DNA of 11,667 bases from assembly GCA_003024985.2 (NCBI GenBank), contig PXIH01S0022756.1; one strand, written 5' to 3'. The first letter of the stretch is position 1. The number at the start of each line of letters is the position of its first letter. Position numbers and translations under genes: made by a program. Positions 1 through 7,291 of the stretch are shown here, in pieces. Source of the DNA: Euperipatoides rowelli. Taxonomy: Eukaryota > Onychophora > Udeonychophora > Euonychophora > Peripatopsidae. The notes below the pieces were generated by a model. The model was given only the letters and a program-made list of their open reading frames with translations, had not been told where the DNA came from and searched no databases.

Positions 1-110
1 CCTTAATTTCCACTGTGCATTTTTGGTTGTGGGGGGGGGGAGTTTTTAGAGGGGGGTTTGCGCCATAGGCCTTGGGGGGGATGGGCACCCCTGAATTGAG
101 TCACTATAAC
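1..110. repeat. G-run-rich low-complexity edge, possible end of an unidentified dispersed repeat
   Basis: A run of ten G lies at 31-40, with two further G runs by base 82, in a window that is otherwise strongly AT-rich. The composition breaks sharply to normal AT-rich sequence after about base 95. This could be the end of a transposable element cut by the window edge, but no terminal motif or coding trace identifies a family. The boundary is approximate. Confidence 0.35.
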
Positions 111-582
111 ATTTCATGGAATTTTGTACTAGTGACTCTATCACTATCAATTTTTTCTCAACAGTTACACACCCTTCCCAAAAATCATCTTATTTATTTT
201 CATTACAGAAAGCTGCAGAGAAATGTGTGATGACATTGATAGGCCTTCCATTATATCATTATTCCATACCATACACTCCAAAATATCCAATATCCATCTA
301 ACAAAACTCTTTAATATATATCAGATACAAAGTGGGTCAAATCATCAATTGAATCTTTCTTCCCCTAATATTAAAACTTTGATAGTAAAATCAACTGTGA
401 TGCCCTATCTACAAAAAAAATGATGACAGATAAATATACAGTAAATTTATTATCTTCTTTACAGCCTCTGAAAGGAAGATATTAAACACATTTACTAAAA
501 ATCATGATCTTTTCCACCAAAATAATGAATCAACAAACTACTATCTACTGACTTCATTAGACACCAAGATATTTTAACCCTA

Positions 583-601
583 AAACCACACTGTGTGGTT
601 T
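583..601. repeat. 19-bp perfect palindrome, copy 1
   Basis: AAACCACAC and GTGTGGTTT form perfect 9-bp arms around a single central T. A near-copy lies at 1139-1157, differing at two of 19 positions. A TTAA at 575-578 stands just upstream, followed by CCCTAAAACC. That recalls a piggyBac-type end, but no matching opposite end was found. Confidence 0.6.
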
Positions 602-1138
602 CTGGACAGATTCCGGTGACCCTGACATTTTAAGATCTTGGCTGCACATGCACTAAATGGCTTCAGAATGCCGTTATTTTGAATACCTTCAATGATTGAG
701 TCACAGTAGACATGGCAACATCAATCAAGGTTTTTTCTATACTTATTATGTACTATGTATGTGTCTGGGCCACATACGACCCTGTATGACAAAATTTGTT
801 CCATGGTTATTTCTATGGTTCTTATAATATGTGACATATTATTATTTATTTATTTTTAGAATTCTAAATAGACAAAGATTTATAGTATATCATTTTATGG
901 CATTCATCTAAAAGAACCATTGTTCAAACTTAGATTCAATAAATAGTTGTAATATCTGTGTAATAAAAATCATTTTGTTTTTACATTTTTAATCAATAAA
1001 AATTATTCAACTGCATATATAAGCTAAAAAAAAGCAATAAAGTATATTTCTCCATCAGTAAGATATTAAATAACATCAAAATAAAAAAAAATATAATTAT
1101 TTATATTCTTTCAAATTACTTTTATAAAGGGTCCTATG

Positions 1139-1157
1139 AAACCCCACTGTTTGGTTT
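1139..1157. repeat. 19-bp palindrome, degenerate copy 2
   Basis: AAACCCCACTGTTTGGTTT matches the palindrome at 583-601 at 17 of 19 positions, and the two mismatches break its symmetry. The 556-bp spacing between copies would fit the ends or subterminal sites of a small element, but the flanks do not show clear terminal inverted repeats. Confidence 0.45.
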
Positions 1158-1904
1158 ATGTTATGCAAAATGTACAGTGTGGAACTAGGNTACTAAAACC
1201 TATAACAAGTTAAATTCACCAACTGAAATTAGACGTTTATTAAAGCTGCATGTCTTATTTTAAGCATTATATGTTTGTTTTTTTTGAGACAATTTACAAA
1301 TTATATTCATTAACAAATCATCTTTATTCTGAATTTTCTTTTTAGCCATTCTAGTTTTATATTATTTTTAGATTCATTCTTTCTGTAATAGGATCTCTCT
1401 TGTATTTTTTCTGAATATTAGCTGAATTCCCTTTTCTTAATTTGATATAAAACCTATTCTATATCCCAGTTTGTCTAATGATTTTAGTCGCGGGTGTTTA
1501 CATTCAATATCAAAGTTATTTGTAGTCAGAAAAAAATCGTTAAGCACTTACAGTATATAAGTATGAAAGTTTCAGATTGAATATTTGACAATCATCACGT
1601 GAACATGAATTTAATGAAAATATAAAATGCAATTTATATAATAAAAAATCTTCACTAAAATGAAATTTCTTAGGAAATGGATTATTCCTTTGGAAAAGAG
1701 AATAGCAAGTTACTAACATATTTTATTGATTGCATTATAATGGCCTCTTTTTTTTTTTTAATGAGGCTAGAAGATATTATATTTTAAATTTAATTTGAAA
1801 ATGAATAGTAATTTCCTTTAGTCACTTTCTTTTCCGAATGAATTTGTTTTCAAAATTTACAAATTTTCTGCTTTTCAGCATTATGATCATTCTAGTTATT
1901 TGTA

Positions 1905-2194
1905 CTCTCTGGTGGTCCAGCGGTGGGTTGAGTTAATGCATTTAAGGAGGTTGTGGGTTCGATCTCTGGGTAGCCCCCATGTTGAACTTGAAAGTAAGGA
2001 ATTGTCTTTTTTTTCTGTTTCTGTATTTTCAGATCTCACTGTAATTGACGAAGAGCTGCATTTTTTGTAATGATTAAGAACTTGGACTTATATGAAAACC
2101 TGACTTCCAATTTGTGTAGAATCACATAGGCATCATTATATGAGGAAGAAAGTTAAAAGTGTATATATGTATATAATAAAGATTGTTTCATCCC
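1905..2194 (+). mobile_element. tRNA-derived SINE, copy A
   Basis: The head carries an RNA polymerase III box A (TGGTCCAGCGG, from 1913) and a box B (GGTTCGATCTC, from 1956). They are spaced 43 nt start to start, as in a tRNA. Box B is followed by CTGGGTAGCCCC, shared in form with copy B. The body has AAAGTAAGGAATT at 1991-2003, identical to copy C. It also has TATATGAGGAAGAAAG near 2138-2153, and it ends in AATAAAGATTGTTTCA at 2175-2190. These blocks occur in the same order in the two minus-strand copies. The element is non-coding, and by analogy with other SINEs it would be mobilised by a LINE reverse transcriptase that recognises the common 3' tail (inference). I found no clear target-site duplication. 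The 5' boundary is approximate, set by shared TGTAC-like bases with copy C. Confidence 0.78.
1913..1966 (+). promoter_or_regulatory. Internal pol III promoter (boxes A and B) of SINE copy A
   Basis: Box A begins at 1913 and box B at 1956. Both match the tRNA consensus closely, and their spacing is normal for a tRNA. This is the best-preserved promoter of the three SINE copies, so copy A is the one most likely to be transcribable. A T8 run at about 2007-2014, inside the body, could act as an early pol III terminator. Confidence 0.6.
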
Positions 2195-2910
2195 TAATTT
2201 TTTAAAAAAAATTATAATAGTTCATACTCCTATATTCATAACAACTTACTAATATTGCTATGAATCTTATTGCACATTAAGAAAATAATAAAACTACTAT
2301 ACTGGTCAAGGAGCTGTGGTCATGAGGAATGAACTACGCTACCATAGGATTTTTAGACATATACTGTGCTTCTGGTTCAAGGACCATGGGTCCGATACAA
2401 AAATGTAGATCCTTTCTTTCANCAGCAGTCCATAACTAGGGAACTTTCATTCATAAGTTCTAATAAAGAAAGCTTTGATTGAACAATGAATCTGCTGGGA
2501 GACTGGCCAACAGGAAAATAATGGCAGACTTTCTGTTAAAGACTCCAGAAACTTGTTAAACTAATGAACTAATTATCATTTCTTTGAATGATCTCCAGTT
2601 ATGCTTGAATATTTTATGAACACTGTAATATACTATTGCCTATATGCTATGCTATTATTACTATGTCCAGAGTTGGCAAGATCTCAATAAAATGCTTATT
2701 TTCCTAAAAATTCACTTCCTGTGTATGTAATATTTTTGGTAAATCATATTTGAATGACTAATAAGAAAAAGAAGAAAAATAAACCAATTTTTGATTATCA
2801 TACACATTTAACTGCAATTAAAAGTATAAAATAAATCAATTTTTTACAAAATTGATTCAAATTGATTGCCAAAATAAGAGGTGACAGGTAATTGTGCTTC
2901 TTCATTAAAT
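2195..2910. other. AT-rich spacer, no gene seen
   Basis: No reading frame of note is present. Around 2303-2384 there is a weak tRNA-like pair (TGGTCAAGGAG and GGTTCAAGGACC), but the boxes are 71 nt apart and the SINE family's body blocks do not follow. GGACC and GGTCC at 2380-2392 form a small hairpin. A short stretch at about 2480-2550 is less AT-biased and stays open for about 26 codons without any recognisable product. Confidence 0.6.
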
Positions 2911-4081
2911 ATTGCCAAATTTTTTATTTTGCACACTCAATCTGATACATTTGTGTTGCCACCTTTTTATGTTGCCTGTCCAATCTGAAACAATTTACAT
3001 TGACACCTGTTTTATTTTGCACACTCAATTTGATACACTATACATTGCCAACTCTTTTATTTTACATACTCAATCTGATACAATTTACATTGCCACCTTT
3101 TTTATTTTGAACATTCAATCTGATGCAATTTGTCTTGTTATCTTTTATTTTGCACTCTGGATCTGATACATGTGTTTTGCTATCTTTTTATTTTGCATGC
3201 TCAATTTGATCCAATTTGTATTGCCACTTCTTTTATTTTGCATGCTCAATCTGATATATTTGTTTTGCCATCTTTTTTATGTTGCCTGCTTAATGTGATA
3301 CAATTTACATTGACACCTGTTTTATTTTGCACAATCAATCTGCTATAATTTACATTGCCAACTCTTTTATTTTGCACACTCAATCTGATACAATTTGTGT
3401 NNCCANCTCTTTTATTTTGCACACTCAATCTGATACAATTTGTGTTGCCACCTCTTTTATTTCGCACACTCAATCTGATACAATATACATTGCCAACTCT
3501 TTTATTTTGCACACTCAATTTTATGCAATTTGTGTTGCCACCTCTTTTTTTTGCACACTCAATCGGATACAATTTTTGTTGTCACCTTTTTTATTTTGCA
3601 CACTCAATCTGATACAATATACATTGTTAACTCTTATTTTGCACACTCAATTTGATACAAATTGTGTTGCCACCTTTTTTATCTTGCACTTTCAATCTGA
3701 TACATTTGTGATGCCATCTTTTTTATTTTGGATGCTCAATCTGATACAATTAACATTGCCACCTTTTTTATTTTGCACATTCAATCTGATGCAATTTGTG
3801 TGGCTATCTTTTATTTTGAAAACTTGATCTGATACAATTTGTGTTGCCACTTCTTTTATTTTGCACAATAAATCTGGCACAATTTGTGTTCCACATCTTT
3901 TATTTGCACACTCAAATTGATACAATTTGTGTTGCGACCTCTTTGGTTTTGCATACTCAATCTGGTATAAATTGTGTTGCCATCTTTTGTTTTGAACACG
4001 CAATCTGATATAATATTTATTGCAATCTCTTTTATTCTGTACAGTAAAACTGATAAAATTTTGGAAATTCAATCTGATACA
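2911..4081. repeat. 45-bp minisatellite array, about 26 units
   Basis: The unit reads ACACTCAATCTGATACAATT, then TGTGTTGCCACCTC or TACATTGCCAACTC, then TTTTATTTTGC. Unit starts such as 3376, 3421, 3466 and 3511 are exactly 45 bp apart, and other units are 43 or 44 bp. Units at the edges are more diverged than those at 3376-3555, as expected if turnover is most recent in the middle. Because 45 is divisible by three, frames stay open on both strands: about 166 codons on plus at 3327-3827, and about 108 and 126 codons on minus. These give 15-residue repeats such as HTQSDTICVAT and SVQNKR. I do not regard them as genes, because 1-2 bp indels between units shift the frame and no non-repeat coding sequence adjoins. 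Three Ns lie at 3401-3406. Confidence 0.96.
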
Positions 4082-4427
4082 ATGACCTGATTCAAATTTA
4101 TAATTTTTTAAATGTTTTGTTTAAAGATTATTAAGAATATAATAATTGTATCTAGATTTCAGTTTGGCATAATTTGATTTTTAAAATAATATATAGAATG
4201 TGTAGTGTACTAGTGGTGCAACAATAGGGTTGGCAAAATAGACAAAGTCTCCCCCCCCCCTTTACCTGTGCCCCAATCTTAAGCTAGCACAAATGGATTC
4301 ATCTGACCAGTTTTTTGTCATTGTTCTTGACTTCGCAAAGACAACTTAAAACTGGTCTTTACAAAATGTTACTTATCTTGTTTTAACTTTTTGTATATAG
4401 AAGTGACTCATGTAGTCCCTTTATTTA
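4082..4427. other. AT-rich spacer with a C10 run
   Basis: No gene is seen. A run of exactly ten C lies at 4251-4260, in a short less AT-rich patch (about 4230-4290). The right part leads directly to the TTAA that bounds the piggyBac-like element. Confidence 0.6.
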
Positions 4428-4432
4428 TTAAA

Positions 4433-4446
4433 CACATTGGCTGCCA
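4433..4446 (+). repeat. Left terminal inverted repeat of piggyBac-like element
   Basis: CACATTGGCTGCCA lies one base inside the TTAA at 4428-4431 and pairs with the right end at 5385-5398 with three mismatches. Confidence 0.65.
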
Positions 4447-4580
4447 CCATACAAACAATAAAATACTTTCCTAGGGGCAATTGTAGGAAAATGGTAAATA
4501 AGAGTTCTTTGGGTAAAAAACAACACTTTTATTTCTTGTAAATGTTATATAAATGTTAAAAAGTAAGAAAAAATGCTAGT

Positions 4581-4601
4581 TCACCGATGATCCTCATGGC
4601 A
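4581..4601 (+). repeat. Subterminal GATCCTC motif 1 (left, degraded palindrome)
   Basis: TGATCCTCATGGCA at 4588-4601 is the right half of the motif. The left half is decayed (TTCACC instead of GGATCA). The same ATGGYA extension follows motifs 3 and 4 at the right end. Confidence 0.55.
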
Positions 4602-4637
4602 CTGCTATAAGAACTATTTTACTCTATTGCTGGGAGA

Positions 4638-4654
4638 ATCACTAGTGATCCTGA
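4638..4654. repeat. Subterminal palindrome 2 (left)
   Basis: ATCACTAGTGAT at 4638-4649 is a perfect 12-bp palindrome. It continues as TGATCCTGA, one base off the motif seen at the other sites. Confidence 0.6.
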
Positions 4655-4732
4655 AGTTTTGTGAAACAAGGGAGACACATTTATTTGTCATAAGCTTAAA
4701 TTTTGTGGAAACTAAGTTTTCTTGTTTTGGGG

Positions 4733-4843
4733 TCAATGAATGGCTTTCTTTAGCTGCTCCTGCATAACAATTTGTGCTTCTTCTTCTTTTTTGTCAATTA
4801 TCGTTATCCTTCTCTTCACTTTGAGAACTTCAACTGCATTCAT
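4733..4843 (-). CDS. Possible terminal exon or 36-residue small ORF, unrecognised
   Basis: Reading the minus strand from the ATG at 4843-4841 to the TGA at 4735-4733 gives 36 residues. The stretch ITIIDKKEEEAQIVMQEQLK is charged and alpha-helix or coiled-coil prone, and less AT-biased than its surroundings. A pyrimidine-rich tract followed by GAATGCAG ends at 4834. So it could equally be a last exon starting at 4833 in the same frame (GAA GTT CTC...). An AATAAA signal on the minus strand (plus-strand 4685-4680) lies about 48 nt after the stop, followed by TGTGTCTCCCTTGTTT, a plausible GU-rich element. I do not recognise the protein, and it does not resemble a piggyBac transposase C-terminus that I know. 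It lies wholly inside the transposon-like element, so it may be a captured gene fragment or chance. In AT-rich DNA both AATAAA and short frames are common. Confidence 0.22.
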   Translation of the reverse strand: MNAVEVLKVKRRITIIDKKEEEAQIVMQEQLKKAIH

Positions 4844-5318
4844 ATAAAAAAAGGTAAAACGACATGAAAAATCAATTAGCAGAGAGCAATAATTGGTACT
4901 ATATCACTAAGTGCATGTAATTGATCAACAGCCCAAAGAAAATATAAACACCATCCACAGGTTTCCCAGTTGCCAACATATGGCAGTTTAAGATCTTTGT
5001 ATTACTAGGCCTTCCCTGTGTGCCATCTTAGAGTGACTAACATGTCCACCAAGAACCAAAATTGAGTTAAGGGTGGAAACATATTCTGTAAAGCATTTTG
5101 TACAGTTATCTATCATTAAATTATTTTAAACTAAAAAAAAATCATGTTTTAATTTAATCATGAATATTGATTTTTGTATGCCATCAAGTTATATAGTAGG
5201 CTACTTTGTTTTATGTGTTTCCTGAAAAATGAAATATTATGGGCAAGTTGAATTTTGATTCAACCATCCTCAATTAATTTACCATGACCCACCATGTTCC
5301 ATTGAAATAGTTTTTATG

Positions 5319-5340
5319 TGAGGATCCACTGAGATCCTCA
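5319..5340. repeat. Subterminal palindrome 3 (right)
   Basis: Perfect 8-bp arms, TGAGGATC (5319-5326) and GATCCTCA (5333-5340), flank a 6-nt loop. ATGGCACAC follows. Confidence 0.75.
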
Positions 5341-5362
5341 TGGCACACAAGTGAAATTTTTC

Positions 5363-5384
5363 TGAGGATCATCAGTGATCCTCA
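5363..5384. repeat. Subterminal palindrome 4 (right, abuts the inverted repeat)
   Basis: Perfect 9-bp arms, TGAGGATCA (5363-5371) and TGATCCTCA (5376-5384), flank a 4-nt loop. It adjoins the terminal inverted repeat directly. Confidence 0.8.
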
Positions 5385-5398
5385 TGGTATCCAAAGTG
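5385..5398 (-). repeat. Right terminal inverted repeat of piggyBac-like element
   Basis: On the minus strand this reads CACTTTGGATACCA directly after TTAA, and then runs without a gap into the 9-bp-arm palindrome at 5363-5384. Confidence 0.7.
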
Positions 5399-5402
5399 TT
5401 AA

Positions 5403-5947
5403 ATCTTAATTATAATAAATTAATAGGCACAGGATAACATCAATGTCTAAAGGTTATTGCTTGCATTATCTTCACAATTTTTCTAGTAAATGTAGAAAAG
5501 ATAAATTGTTCTCAAATTTGAAGAGTATTCAAAATTATTTAAGATCCACAATTTCTGCTGAGAGGGGGGTTCCACACTCTTTATACTAACTTTAGGATTT
5601 AATTATAGAGGCTTCATTCAAATATGTCAAAGAAAACCTGAGGTTGTCGTTGTTCCCCTAAATTTTTCATTGTATCAATACTTGCTTACCTTATTAAATA
5701 GTTACAATACTCAGTAGTGTTTATCAGAAAAAAAATAATATTAGTCTAAATAAATATCTAATTTTTTTTTTATAATATCACCAATTAAATTTTGAAATGC
5801 AAGACTTATGGAATTGACTATTAGGTAAGTTAGTAGGTAAGTGTTCAGGCAGGTAGATGGCTAGGAGGGTTGTGTGTTGTGAATTACATTGATAAGTCTT
5901 AAGCTAATTATGAACATTTAATGTGTTAGGTAAGTAATAAGTATAGA
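5403..5947. other. AT-rich spacer with three AGGTAAGT words
   Basis: No gene is seen. AGGTAAGT, an ideal 5' splice-site word, occurs at 5823-5830, 5835-5842 and 5928-5935. A purine-rich patch lies between (5845-5870). No exon-like frame ends at any of the three. A short G6 run lies near 5563-5568. Confidence 0.55.
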
Positions 5948-5962
5948 AATTTCCAAATTTTT
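5948..5962. repeat. Target-site duplication of SINE copy B (tail side)
   Basis: AATTTCCAAATTTTT matches 6245-6259 at 14 of 15 positions. Together they bracket SINE copy B. Read on the minus strand it begins AAAAATTT, consistent with A-rich priming at a LINE endonuclease nick. Confidence 0.65.
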
Positions 5963-6244
5963 TTTAATAAATTTATTTATATTATGTACAATCTTTATTT
6001 CTTCTTCATACAAATCTGAATTTCTTTGCAATCCTGGTCCATGTTTTTTGTCTGTGTCCCATTTCCATAATATCTGCACCATAATCCAATTCTTAGAGAA
6101 AAGCTGTGAAAGAATTTCTGTAATGAGGAAAATTCCCTGGTGTGTAATTGTATAGAAATAAAGTTCTTTATTTTCCACACAGGGGCTGCCCAGGGATCGA
6201 ACTTGACCGGGTATTAAACTGCTTGGAACATTGTGCCTGACAGT
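5963..6244 (-). mobile_element. tRNA-derived SINE, copy B
   Basis: On the minus strand the head ends in AGTTCGATCCCTGGGCAGCCCC, listed here as box B (6203-6193) plus GGGCAGCCCC. The body block GTGTGGAAAATAAAGAA and then a GTATGAAGAAGAAAT block follow. The tail is AATAAAGATTGT (5999-5988) followed by an A/T-rich stretch. The same order of blocks occurs in copies A and C. Box A is decayed or deleted, because the head before box B is shorter than in copy A. Flanking 15-bp near-identical repeats define the boundaries, so this is the best-bounded copy. An 86-codon open stretch on the minus strand (5918-6178) lies mainly within this SINE and is not taken as a gene. Confidence 0.78.
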
Positions 6245-6259
6245 AATTTCTAAATTTTT
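6245..6259. repeat. Target-site duplication of SINE copy B (head side)
   Basis: AATTTCTAAATTTTT differs from 5948-5962 at one position. The 15-bp length is typical of LINE-mediated SINE insertion. Confidence 0.65.
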
Positions 6260-6445
6260 ATATTTGCATAAATATTATCATTGGATATTTATCATTAGAT
6301 ACTTGCGAATCTTCTTGTTTGGCAAATCTAACATCTTGTTTATCAATTTTTCAATAAACTTAAATCAATAGATTATGATCCATGACCTAAAATTTCTTAA
6401 TAAAAATTATGTGCTACTTATAAACTATATAGTTTTGTTCAATGA

Positions 6446-6454
6446 TAGATTATT
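6446..6454. repeat. Candidate target-site duplication of SINE copy C (tail side)
   Basis: TAGATTATT here is repeated exactly at 6828-6836 on the other side of copy C. Nine A/T-rich bases could match by chance. Confidence 0.45.
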
Positions 6455-6827
6455 TTTTTAAAAATAAAATATGTTTCAGCTCACACAGGGGGTGAAACAA
6501 ACCTTTATTTACATATGAACAAATAAATCATAGAGTACAAGTTTCCTTTCTACTTCATACATTGACTTCTTGCGCTTCTTCGCTTCTGTATTAGTCAGTC
6601 TCACAAGCCAAGTTCAAAGTTCAATGTCATGCCATAAATTCATTTTTATGATTTAAGGAATGAATCGTGCAAAGATAGAAAGCGAAAAAAACTGCTATTT
6701 ACTAGTACAGAAAGAAAATTCCTTACTTTCCACACCAGGGATCCCAGAATCGAACCTACAATACCTTATATGCACTCGTTTCGGCAGCTAACAGCCATAA
6801 CCAATGGGCACCAGAGCTGTACAATAT
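6455..6827 (-). mobile_element. tRNA-derived SINE, copy C
   Basis: On the minus strand, box A (TGGTGCCCATTGG, 6813-6801) and box B (GGTTCGATTC, 6756-6747) are 57 nt apart. That is longer than in copy A and resembles a tRNA with a long variable arm or a small insertion. The body has GTGTGGAAAGTAAGGAATTT, shared with copies A and B, then GAAGCGAAGAAGCGCAAGAA and ATGTATGAAGTAGAAAGG. The tail is AAATAAAGGTTTGTTTCACC (6510-6491). A further A/T-rich stretch separates the tail from the candidate duplication. A hairpin of TGTTTCA and TGAAACA (6472-6498) sits at the tail. The central part (minus strand, about 6600-6530) reads through without a stop for some 28 codons, but this lies in the SINE body and is probably chance. 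Confidence 0.78.
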
Positions 6828-6836
6828 TAGATTATT
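6828..6836. repeat. Candidate target-site duplication of SINE copy C (head side)
   Basis: TAGATTATT is an exact copy of 6446-6454, immediately beyond the tRNA-like head. Confidence 0.45.
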
Positions 6837-7168
6837 GTTAGAGAATGGCTATTAACATAAAGAAAGAGTGATCTGAAAGGAAATTATTTTTGATTCCTTT
6901 TAATTATTTTTTTAAAATAAGTTTCCGAAGATTACATCTGCTTTTTATTGTAATACATAAATTTACAATCTTCCATTAACTACAAACTAGATCTTTTCTT
7001 TTCTTCCTTAATAAATGTGTAATTTATTCTAGGAGTGTTACTTCTAAAGGACATAATTTGCCACCTGCGGCCTTCCCTCTTGACCATAACTAAGTAAATT
7101 TCCCATAGAAATGACTTAATAAGTCAATGACCATTGAAAAAATTGCAGATACTGCACCCCCTCCCCTT

Positions 7169-7180
7169 ACACACACACAC
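7169..7180. repeat. (AC)6 microsatellite
   Basis: Six AC units follow a C-rich patch (7154-7166). The tract is complementary to the (TG)8 tract about 95 bp downstream, so the two could pair as a long-loop hairpin. Confidence 0.8.
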
Positions 7181-7272
7181 TCACCTGTTTATCAAACCAC
7201 TCCTTGGAGCATATGTCATGTAATTTGATGGGCGTGCCATTGTCTCACAACCACCACCCTTTAACGATTAGT

Positions 7273-7291
7273 TTGTGTGTGTGTGTGTGTT
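7273..7291. repeat. (TG)8 microsatellite
   Basis: TG repeats run from 7274 and are followed by a purine-rich GAGGGTGGG near 7303-7311. The C-rich then AC order upstream, mirrored by TG then G-rich here, gives a loose inverted symmetry across 7154-7311. Confidence 0.85.

Larger units (their letters stand above)
111..1904. other. AT-rich spacer, no gene seen
   Basis: Stops are frequent in all frames. The only open stretches near the start (about 60 codons at 116-301 and 223-423) overlap each other in different frames, have low-complexity composition and show no domain. Besides the two 19-bp palindromes annotated separately, there is a 7-bp inverted repeat (TGATTGA at 693-699, TCAATCA at 721-727). 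A T-run between GCCTC and GAGGC lies near 1744-1767. Nothing else is recognisable. Confidence 0.7.
4428..5402. mobile_element. piggyBac-like non-autonomous element (975 bp)
   Basis: The element is bounded by TTAA at 4428-4431 and TTAA at 5399-5402, the target site used by piggyBac transposons. Inside these, the left end reads CACATTGGCTGCCA (4433-4446). The right end, read from the minus strand, reads CACTTTGGATACCA (5398-5385), giving 11 of 14 matches as terminal inverted repeats. The left end has one extra A after TTAA. Four GATCCTC-type palindromes lie just inside the ends: two about 150-230 bp from the left and two within about 85 bp of the right. No transposase frame is present, so any movement would have relied on an enzyme from another locus. 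The element carries the possible small minus-strand exon at 4733-4843. The family assignment rests on TTAA and end motifs only. Confidence 0.7.

Noticed and set aside
116-423. Two overlapping open stretches of about 60 codons
   Set aside because: Different frames over the same AT-rich DNA, with no domain, no supporting splice or promoter signals, and a length expected by chance.
1913-1985. A functional tRNA gene
   Set aside because: Boxes A and B are good, but no acceptor stem closes the unit and the sequence continues into a SINE body shared with two other copies.
2303-2390. A fourth SINE copy or tRNA-like head
   Set aside because: The two box-like motifs are 71 nt apart, too far for a tRNA head, and the family's body blocks and tail do not follow.
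2480-2550. A short coding exon (about 26 codons ending in TAA)
   Set aside because: It looks slightly less AT-biased, but no acceptor of quality precedes it, nothing in the residues is recognisable, and the length is within chance.
2912-3348. Membrane-protein-like frames with many F, L and C residues
   Set aside because: They are translations of the 45-bp minisatellite; the hydrophobic look comes from its T-rich strand.
2911-4081. CRISPR array
   Set aside because: Units are contiguous with no unique spacers, the setting is eukaryotic, and no cas-like gene is present.
5918-6178. 86-codon minus-strand protein
   Set aside because: It lies almost wholly within SINE copy B and crosses its target duplication, so the frame is a chance result of the insertion.
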